The translations under genes were made by a program, and so were the position numbers. Below, piece after piece: positions 6,701 to 9,952 of a stretch of DNA of 9,952 nucleotides (position 1 is its first letter; each line of letters starts with the position of its first letter). The notes beneath the pieces were generated by a model that was given only the letters and a program-made list of their open reading frames with translations, was not told where the DNA came from and did no database searches. The DNA is from an uncultured Opitutia bacterium. Lineage in GTDB: Bacteria; Verrucomicrobiota; Verrucomicrobiia; Opitutales; JABJCN01. Location: positions 1-9,952 of the forward strand of contig CAJWSN010000036.1 of NCBI GenBank assembly GCA_913046175.1, in the 5' to 3' direction.

Positions 6701-9053
6701 GCCATTGAGTAATCCGGCGGGAAGCAAAAACATGCAAATTCATTTTGAATATCGTGACGCAGGTGATGATTCATTTTGGGCTGTGGATAATATCAGGGTT
6801 GTTGCAGGTAGTTCATACAAGGGCAAGACACTCGAGTATAAGGCGGGCGATTATTATGCATTGATATCAAAGGGCGATGTAAAGGATTTTGTTTCAAATC
6901 AAGAAGGCCAGACAATCACCTTCGTCAATAATAACAGCTATTCGAGTTATTATTTCAGATTCCCAACCGCAAAGAACCCAAACAATCATATCGAAATTGG
7001 TGAACTTGAAATAATAACCGATGACGTAACCAAGGGCAGTGGCGGATCCGAGCCTTCAGGCAGGCCGCCGATCAATGATGAGACATTTGACAAGATTGAC
7101 GATTACCACATGGTTGCCATTGATGGTTCAGGGGGCAAGCATGGAACAAGAGGGGGAGGCTATTGGCACAACCTCAGTTTTGAAGCACGTAAAAATATTG
7201 ATAAAAAATTCATTCTTGAGCTGCCTGGTGATTTGGATCTCAAGAAATTCGAGACAGGTTTGCCGGAAATTTATCAGTCGTTTGTATCTGACCTGAATAA
7301 CATGAAAAATAATGCCTTTTTGACTAGGCTATGGGATACGGATCTCGAAAGGTTCATGCGTTTTTACAACATGGGAGGCAGAAATGAAGTGGTTTCATTT
7401 TCTGATAATTATTGGGGGACAGATTCCCCAATACTGGTCGGCGCGATGATATATGACTTCAATGAGGACTTTAACAGGGGACCTATATTTTATGAACCGG
7501 TCTTAAAATCGGCTTCACCTAAAATGTATCCCTTTGTTGAAGATATAACCATCACAACGGACAGTATCACTGATCAATCCCTAAGGTCCGGGGCTCCTAA
7601 ACAGGTGAGTACCGAGCGTGTTAAGTTTACGCTCAAATATAACCGCCCCATGGATTCAAATATCGACCCCAAGGTCCATTTTGGCCCTGCGCCACCTTAC
7701 ACGGATAATACTGTTTTTGCTGTCGATGGTGGATGGCAAAACTCCAAGGAATGGACAGGTGAATTTTCCATTAATCCCGGCACGGGTGATGGTTTTCAAA
7801 TGATGCATGTCTATGGCGGGGCTGCAGCAGATGACGCCTGGCTTGTGCCTGCACGTGATGAAGGACGTTTTAGGTTCCAGATTCTAAGTGTTGGGGCAGC
7901 TTCGCTGACTCTAAAAGTGGTCGGTCACGAGGGTTACAATGACGTGAATTGGTTGCAGGATGATTTTGAGACCCTTGCTGGATATAATCTATACAGGTCT
8001 GAAACAGAATCAGGGGAATACAAGAGGATCAACGACTCGCTGATTTCCATTAAAACCAACCGGTTTATTGACAGCAATGTGCAGCCGGGGAAGAAGTACT
8101 TCTATAAATTCACGGTTGTACAAACTGACCAGAGGGAATCAAATTTCTCAAACTCAGCCAGTGCGGTGCCAAAGGACACAATTTCTCCTGTTATCATCCA
8201 TGAATCAAGGAAGACGGCAACTGCAAATATGCCACTTACATTGTTCGCGGAAGTTAGCGATAATGTGTTCGTTCAATCAGTCAATCTTCTTTACAGGAGA
8301 ATTGGCAATTCTGATTTCAAGTCGATACAAATGAAAAACACTACTGGCCAGCGTTATTCGGCTTCCATTGTTGCTTCTGATGTCGTTTTGCCGGGTGTGG
8401 AGTATTACATAGAGGCCAGTGACGGGGTTGGAGTGAGTTCATCCGGGTTGGCGTTGTCTCCATACAAGGTTGAGGCCATAGACACTCCGTTTATAACAAG
8501 CACAACTCCCATTATTGGGCCAGGCACAGGCGGAACAACGATCACAATAACGGGGGGTAATTTTGTCCCTGAAACGGTGGTTTACTTTGGTGATGAACTG
8601 GCGGTTGATGTGGTGGTGGATGGGACGGATAATTTTCCGACCCGCTATTTGATCAACGATGCTTGCGTAAAACTTAAAAAACCTTGCGTGCATGGCAGTG
8701 TTTATCGCTTTGAAGGACAGGTTACAGTTTTTGACCCAGCCAACTCTGGACCTTGTTACCGCTGTCTCTATAAGGAGCCGCCACCGCCGGAGCTGGCACC
8801 GTCCTGCGCCGAGGCGGGAGTGCTGGGGGTTCTGCCTGGGGTCATCGGGCTTCTTGAGGCGGTTGAAACTTTGAAAATCCTTTTGGGTATAGGTTCGCCT
8901 CTGCGTGGCAAGCTCTTGACCTACGATGCACTCGAAGCAAGCTTTCAGACCTTTAACCTGCGGCAAAATCCGGAGTGTGAGTATTGTGGTGAAGGTAAGG
9001 AATTTCCGGGCTATATTGATTACGAGCATTTCTGTTTGCAACAAAGTGCCTAA
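3..9053 (+). CDS. Giant multidomain Ig-like/metalloprotease surface protein, 5'-partial, ending in a MoeB fragment
   Basis: The frame is open from base 3, and its first codons complete a DUF5011-like repeat, so the true start lies outside the window. The first in-window alternative start, GTG at 51, falls inside that repeat and is used here only to number residues (3000 aa). Domains by residue: DUF5011-like Ig repeats 1-248; SbsA-type Ig-like about 255-370; fibronectin III about 373-470; propeller-like repeats about 490-920; PPC-like domains about 997-1080, 1094-1184 and 1223-1299; metzincin 1325-1540; cadherin/Ig-like 1559-1660; degenerate M6/M11-like peptidase 1677-2094; jelly-roll 2153-2253; discoidin-like strand about 2257-2325; beta-helix terminal signature about 2453; Ig/FN3-like domains about 2486-2805; half a TIG domain 2811-2856; MoeB C-terminal half to 3000. 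The architecture implies an extracellular or surface-bound protein acting on proteins or glycans, but its substrate is unknown. No C-terminal anchor or sorting signal remains, because the natural C-terminus is replaced by MoeB sequence. Any signal peptide would lie outside the window. Confidence 0.9.
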   Translation, partial: VVTYNVQDASGNFAQEVKRTVKVVDTTPPSITLNGDATVKLEVGVNYSDAGASASDSLEGNLDIKIKQTGKVETNKIGEYVISYNVTDSSGNAASTVTRTVIVGDTGAPVISLNGLATITHEAGTPYEDQGAAALDTGDGDISSKINASSNVNVAVPGTYTVIYSVSDSQGNAAAEVTRTVTISDTTNPTIILNGEASVVIEVGQEYSDAGASASDSVDGDLSESIKTTNPVNIEVAGVYTLIYNVSDKAGNLADQVIRTVKVEPKKVEKIQLAVVSYEPAKDATSVDLTKPITINFNKEITQGSGLIVLNYFNPESDEKGTPTSINIGDAEQVLLTGSSITITPKTGTLRPGFKNTLHIENGAIKDLEGAAFEGIAENDYVFTASTIKPGIPSGVVADASDGKATVTWVAPVSDGGSAISSYTIIAEPQFEGGQGLTGQWNEGDGGLSLELEGLENGKEYIFKVIATNEVGGSEESKPSGVVTPLARVWHWAHPEYANNSNTPVGKASSGIFPVAMSDSSGNLMVTWESDAGVNGNVRTAAGSWSSPVTKEQFLGAKIGSFKEYNTAQDTTGAFLAGIKSDEETKKDILHFRKATAPGYKWGESESLSSIDADAADPRIATDGNGNIAVMWHESGKMKLALKLSSSEKWSINTVSPEGSTGANPTLDIDGAGNAIAAWQVFKDNHNQIVVSYLPAGADLSKVQSAFISKPTGNSYFPLIKFDKDGNALAIWRWSDGKNYRIQVSYRAKGEDSKWSEPVNISDEGYDADHLTRERTGSPIGFDSAGNVQVVWTLNNKAVYQIQTSSLKAGSNTWSAPVTLSQHVDSEGRLNPLTNAQLPSIAVDADGIGTVAWQQVAPTGVSQIMVSRQLSQDQSWSKPELLSRHENHAFHPIVASGGGEKGNPVVFWVQKLSDKLFSGSIESGLREISIAEWSYGVPIVSGANRFVPASDIWPVASSDTSSMKHFDQFGGDFYMGGVLYNGFSLPQDGPNAVSKKGVLKENAVVSNFGSSSWTFFGNQGELVNATLTLPEAGFDPDIVILGPSNELVSVNLGGGSKLNYSLHTILPYTGEYTLVVYNPEPFEKYDLFFSRGKNGIKTAGSIKMFGTNEWEFEGKAGDSVYLSMQGKFFKESEGIDVTGGNAISSCIIKLIDPTGTVVSESKSIDYLAMCHATLAVDGTYKVECSAYSNDLGGYELGLYSSNSQSALVRTVQQPGIVKGSIILGEGKSGQLLPKETATWTFDAAEGDQIVLSSTGMDTVLSLYDPEKTLIEEHDDRNRFNKSSLIRINGLKKSGTYTVVVGSSVSSKGGEYKLTLAKPQFNFKTTVADSGNSGQEGDERPDPIKVNVIVLTSDKTLATIPVNEASWGSWPNSLIDDLNVNYGAIALGYTPPKFELSNYTILHSEKVEFASAFDAAYDFTDHPFAEGGAINLFFVGLPDANRGITFLDQRLYRKNGPIVLLNNDLTRSSLIHVHEVGHVFGIEHVAGEGVGASREYVTPNGPPIRYQAYTHSNLESNLMGSWVSDGDISHDVTMSTTMYRQTFSDIFAAWLKWNEIEKSEQETGTGDGTGEEPQDNKAPVLADLPDVTTDAGGESVVTVEFTDENQTDFHTISVTPIGDNWVTWGVTVLGEGNTSGSKFVLTSAKNSSGTIPIRVEVSDGSIKVSKEFNFTINVPKPVLGEAYQYLDPDSVAENKLKVAVLMVDSAGGKTVFPGWPSTFNEYIAPSTLGDLVFKSKNGLNAFLQEASYGRNSLEGSVIGWAVFDSASEGEAFDSLKGQKKVQAAVTLHEHHTQADLSAFDVIVVYTREGVSGSRSSHSKAGIDDQIEVNGKSSALKWVLLENTTLEQDNGDIPSGSDMVLPATSWAVEFLEQMGIEGSAMALYSDSADAESAVVHSLPDGANPFSIMGAPQWAAHPDLGMKISLGWLKQGEYSEVKADGTHRISALESKLQSGDQESSSDYKGAVIELPFPYTFTSKSGTKFETQRLFVEYRDGIGFDGPLKSKLEDAGQLKPYTSLETVNRRGLLVYAAYPENIGTQSTVLLDMHPSTPLTEDAAKNSLYRAFGELSDAFLNLEEVFTIGNGETGENAKEVVIKVTSIATDFTWIEFNVTGIGTDVGGEASTGGAEPDNPEPKPAPELVNDQKESRRTIGKKGGTSSSGGMNTLLATREIDIQANEESTLWLKFDHAWIPAGNQKAIIKVSYDQGEQVEVVRYESNSESSSYKKNAVDETVTLPLSNPAGSKNMQIHFEYRDAGDDSFWAVDNIRVVAGSSYKGKTLEYKAGDYYALISKGDVKDFVSNQEGQTITFVNNNSYSSYYFRFPTAKNPNNHIEIGELEIITDDVTKGSGGSEPSGRPPINDETFDKIDDYHMVAIDGSGGKHGTRGGGYWHNLSFEARKNIDKKFILELPGDLDLKKFETGLPEIYQSFVSDLNNMKNNAFLTRLWDTDLERFMRFYNMGGRNEVVSFSDNYWGTDSPILVGAMIYDFNEDFNRGPIFYEPVLKSASPKMYPFVEDITITTDSITDQSLRSGAPKQVSTERVKFTLKYNRPMDSNIDPKVHFGPAPPYTDNTVFAVDGGWQNSKEWTGEFSINPGTGDGFQMMHVYGGAAADDAWLVPARDEGRFRFQILSVGAASLTLKVVGHEGYNDVNWLQDDFETLAGYNLYRSETESGEYKRINDSLISIKTNRFIDSNVQPGKKYFYKFTVVQTDQRESNFSNSASAVPKDTISPVIIHESRKTATANMPLTLFAEVSDNVFVQSVNLLYRRIGNSDFKSIQMKNTTGQRYSASIVASDVVLPGVEYYIEASDGVGVSSSGLALSPYKVEAIDTPFITSTTPIIGPGTGGTTITITGGNFVPETVVYFGDELAVDVVVDGTDNFPTRYLINDACVKLKKPCVHGSVYRFEGQVTVFDPANSGPCYRCLYKEPPPPELAPSCAEAGVLGVLPGVIGLLEAVETLKILLGIGSPLRGKLLTYDALEASFQTFNLRQNPECEYCGEGKEFPGYIDYEHFCLQQSA
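1539..2760 (+). other. Domain: beta-propeller-like region of about eight repeats
   Basis: About eight units share the pattern P-x-I-x-x-D-x-x-G-N-x-x-x-x-W, followed by a strand ending in W-S-x-P or a similar turn. Clear cores begin near residues 497, 601, 635 and 875, with others between. Asp-box-like turns of this kind are typical of sialidase-like or related propellers, which bind glycans or proteins or act as scaffolds. I see no set of catalytic residues that would let me call a specific enzyme, so a binding or scaffold role is the safer inference. Blade number is an estimate by eye, and the last unit is degenerate (a GG-rich turn replaces the D-x-x-G-N). Confidence 0.6.
3039..3950 (+). 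other. Domain: three PPC-like (pre-peptidase C-terminal) modules
   Basis: Three successive beta-sandwich-like modules begin with an aromatic strand of type W-x-F followed by G-x-x-x-G/D (tryptophans at residues 997, 1094 and 1223). Each ends in a G-x-Y-x-x-x-V/L strand. The third is the clearest: its middle reads D-T-V-L-S-L-Y-D-P, followed by a D-D-R-N turn, as in bacterial PPC domains that accompany secreted peptidases. The second holds the only three cysteines of the secreted part (residues 1130, 1154 and 1168). Their position just upstream of the metalloprotease domain fits the family's usual association. Confidence 0.65.
4023..4680 (+). other. Domain: metzincin-type zinc metalloprotease, motif intact
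   Basis: The domain opens with a hydrophobic strand (V-N-V-I-V-L-T). It carries the full zinc motif HEVGHVFGIEH at 4419-4451, which fits HExxHxxGxxH with ligands H1457, H1461 and H1467 and catalytic base E1458. A Met-turn candidate, N-L-M-G, has M1502 (4554-4556), 35 residues after the last ligand, as expected for metzincins. I infer an active secreted endopeptidase. The subfamily is not clear: pappalysin-like or reprolysin-like are possible, and I cannot assign one by eye. An acidic, Gly/Thr-rich linker follows, then a cadherin/Ig-like module. There is no visible propeptide Cys switch; the domain itself has no cysteine. Confidence 0.8.
5078..6336 (+). other. Domain: degenerate M6/M11-like metalloprotease (pseudoenzyme)
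   Basis: The start of the domain shows a V-A-V-L-M-V-D strand and the segment F-L-Q-E-A-S-Y-G (from residue 1725), characteristic of the M6/M11 lineage. Later elements also fit: V-E-Y-R with a G-F-D turn and a G-L-L-V-Y strand. Where the zinc helix should be, residues 1850-1860 read VEFLEQMGIEG. Aligned to HExxHxxGxxH this keeps the Glu and Gly, but all three zinc His are replaced (V1850, E1854, G1860). A Met-turn, S-I-M-G (M1890), is still present 30 residues later, followed by L-G-W-L as in active relatives. The fold appears kept while catalysis is lost, so a binding or regulatory role is inferred. Confidence 0.6.
6507..6810 (+). other. Domain: jelly-roll (MAM/M6-associated type)
   Basis: Residues 2153-2253 run from an L-W-L-K-F strand, through V-S-Y-D and a V-T-L-P-L strand, to F-E-Y-R and a closing F-W-A-V-D-N-I-R-V strand. 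The ending W-A-V/I-D-D/N-I-x-V is the usual last strand of concanavalin-like jelly rolls found behind immune-inhibitor-A-type (M6) peptidases. Its position directly after the degenerate M6/M11-like domain supports that domain's assignment. It probably binds carbohydrate or stabilises the peptidase fold; no ligand can be named. Confidence 0.55.
8481..8618 (+). other. Domain: IPT/TIG domain, truncated about halfway
   Basis: From residue 2811 the protein reads P-F-I-T-S-T-T-P, then G-P-G-T-G-G-T-T-I-T-I-T-G-G-N-F and V-V-Y-F-G-D. This is the standard first half of an IPT/TIG domain. Such domains usually run about 80 residues and continue with a second beta-sheet ending in a T-x-x-x-P strand. Here the sequence passes after about 45 residues into MoeB/ThiF sequence, so the fold is incomplete. 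Confidence 0.8.
8607..9053 (+). pseudogene. moeB: C-terminal half of a MoeB/ThiF-type adenylyltransferase, fused in frame
   Basis: Residues 2853-3000 match the second half of MoeB/ThiF/E1-like enzymes, which adenylate the C-terminus of sulfur-carrier proteins (MoaD, ThiS, CysO). Visible are DGTDNFPTR (D2860 corresponds to the conserved Asp of the T-D-N motif), H-G-S-V-Y-R-F-E-G-Q, the two zinc CxxC pairs C2902/C2905 and C2976/C2979, and P-S-C-A-E-A-G with the catalytic-region cysteine C2919. The G-V-L-G-V-L-P-G-V-I-G helix follows. The N-terminal Rossmann part with the G-x-G-x-x-G loop and the ATP-contacting Arg/Lys (about 120 residues) is absent, so this piece cannot adenylate on its own. 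There is no rhodanese domain; 18 unrelated residues follow the last CxxC-G-E-G. The stop lies 18 bases before cysM, as expected for an operon partner. I call it a remnant or artefactual fragment rather than a working fusion. Confidence 0.85.
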
Positions 9054-9071
9054 GTCTAAGCAATTTTGACA

Positions 9072-9952
9072 ATGAATTATAGGGATTGGAATTCGGCCAA
9101 AGCGGCCCAGCCGCTTTTGCGATTGGTTGGCAATACACCGTTGGCACAATTGAATGTGCTTAAGACGGAGGCCCCAGGCGCGGAAATCTTCGCCAAGGTT
9201 GAAAGTTTTAATCCCGGTGGTTCAATCAAAGACCGACCAATTTCACGGATGCTGGTTGAAGCGCTTATCTCCGGTGAACTTCGAGAAGGGCAAACAATTC
9301 TCGATTCTTCATCCGGCAATGCGGGAATTGCTTATGCGATGTTTGGCGCCATGCTTGGTTTTAAGGTCAAGTTGGTCATGCCTGCCAATGTGAGTACGGA
9401 GCGGAAGAAACGTATCTTGGCCCACGGTGCAGAAGTGATTTTGAGCGATGCGCTCTTGGGCTACGATGAAGCCTTGCGAACTTGTCACCGCCTTTACGAA
9501 GAAAATCCAGACGCCTACTATTTCCCCGACCAGTACAGCAATCCATGGAATTGGAAAGCCCACTATGAATCGACGGCAGTGGAAATTTTAAGTGAGCGCC
9601 AAGGGGAGATTACTCATTTTGTTGCCGGTGTTGGCACCGGCGGGACCATTACTGGGGTTGGGCGTCGGCTCAAAGAGGAGATCCCAGGCTTGGAGGTCGT
9701 GGCGGTGCGGCCCGAACGTTTTCCCGGTATTGAGGGGCTTAAGCCCTTAGGAGAGCCAGAAGATATAGAGCCGGCTATTTTTGATGAGAGTCTGGTCGAT
9801 AGCTGGATAGATGTGGGGGCTGAAGAGGCTTTTGATGGGTGTGCTTTCCTGGCCGAGCATGGCTACTTTTTTGGTCAGTCCTCCGGGGCCTATTTTACGG
9901 CGGTTAAAGCTCTGGCAGAGCAGCACAAAGATGCGAAAATTGTTACGATATT
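9072..9952 (+). CDS. cysM: Cysteine synthase, CysM type (sulfur-carrier dependent class), 3'-partial
   Basis: A PLP fold-type II enzyme that replaces the phosphate or acetyl group of an activated serine with sulfide or a carrier thiocarboxylate to form cysteine, in the cytosol. Visible motifs: L-V-G-N-T-P-L at residues 18-24; PLP Schiff-base lysine K53 in G-G-S-I-K-D-R-P; substrate loop S-S-S-G-N-A-G (79-85); phosphate-binding G-T-G-G-T (188-192); and S-S-G-A (270-273), with the Ser that contacts the pyridine nitrogen. The S-I-K-D-R-P signature, the M-P-x-N-x-S-x-E-R segment and the short loop after V-V-A-V (R213, R216) resemble mycobacterial CysM, which uses O-phosphoserine and thiocarboxylated CysO. 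Use of phosphoserine is inferred. ATG at 9072 is chosen because it gives the normal N-terminus; no strong Shine-Dalgarno is visible, so coupling to the frame ending 18 bases upstream is likely. The gene is open at 293 codons when the window ends; the family is usually about 300-325 residues. Confidence 0.92.
   Translation, partial: MNYRDWNSAKAAQPLLRLVGNTPLAQLNVLKTEAPGAEIFAKVESFNPGGSIKDRPISRMLVEALISGELREGQTILDSSSGNAGIAYAMFGAMLGFKVKLVMPANVSTERKKRILAHGAEVILSDALLGYDEALRTCHRLYEENPDAYYFPDQYSNPWNWKAHYESTAVEILSERQGEITHFVAGVGTGGTITGVGRRLKEEIPGLEVVAVRPERFPGIEGLKPLGEPEDIEPAIFDESLVDSWIDVGAEEAFDGCAFLAEHGYFFGQSSGAYFTAVKALAEQHKDAKIVTI

Noticed and set aside
8607..9053. The MoeB segment as a purposeful enzyme-adhesin fusion forming a new system
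   Set aside because: The MoeB part lacks its nucleotide-binding half and the TIG part is cut mid-fold, so a working fused activity is not supported; reported instead as a junction to verify.
9054..9071. Possible promoter or terminator between the fused frame and cysM
   Set aside because: The gap is only 18 bases, with no hairpin and no recognisable -35/-10 pair, so it is best read as an intra-operon spacer.
8439..9149. A 236-codon open frame on the minus strand spanning the moeB fragment and the start of cysM
   Set aside because: It lies antisense to well-recognised MoeB and CysM coding sequence, its translation is rich in Arg, Cys and His with no recognisable domain, and it fits a shadow of the conserved plus-strand genes.

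Overview
The window is almost filled by one very long open frame on the plus strand (3 to 9053). It enters from beyond the left edge. A second plus-strand gene (9072 to the right edge) runs out of the window. Both genes are therefore incomplete here. I see no RNA genes, CRISPR arrays, insertion sequences or terminators.

Most of the long frame encodes a mosaic, probably extracellular protein. In order it has tandem DUF5011-type Ig-like repeats with an exact 240-base period, an SbsA-type Ig-like domain, a fibronectin type III domain, about eight blade-like repeats of a probable beta-propeller, three pre-peptidase C-terminal (PPC)-like domains, and a metzincin-type metalloprotease domain with an intact HExxHxxGxxH motif. 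Then come a cadherin/Ig-like domain, a second metalloprotease-like domain (M6/M11 type) that has lost its zinc ligands, a jelly-roll domain, a discoidin-like strand, a terminal beta-helix signature, further Ig/FN3 domains and the first half of an IPT/TIG domain.

At about 8607 to 8624 the frame changes character abruptly. The TIG domain stops about halfway, and the last ~144 residues are the C-terminal half of a MoeB/ThiF-type E1-like enzyme. This piece keeps the TDN motif, four zinc cysteines and the catalytic-cysteine region, but lacks the nucleotide-binding N-terminal half. It is followed 18 bases later by a cysteine synthase of the CysM type. A moeB-cysM pair is a normal arrangement in sulfur-carrier-protein-dependent cysteine synthesis, so the right end looks like an ordinary cytosolic sulfur-metabolism operon. 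The odd element is the in-frame join of a truncated secreted protein to a truncated moeB. It is either a real deletion or fusion, or an assembly chimera.

The organism cannot be fixed from sequence alone. Giant Ig/FN3/metalloprotease mosaics next to a CysM of this type would fit a Verrucomicrobiota/Planctomycetota-type bacterium, probably environmental or marine; this is a weak guess.
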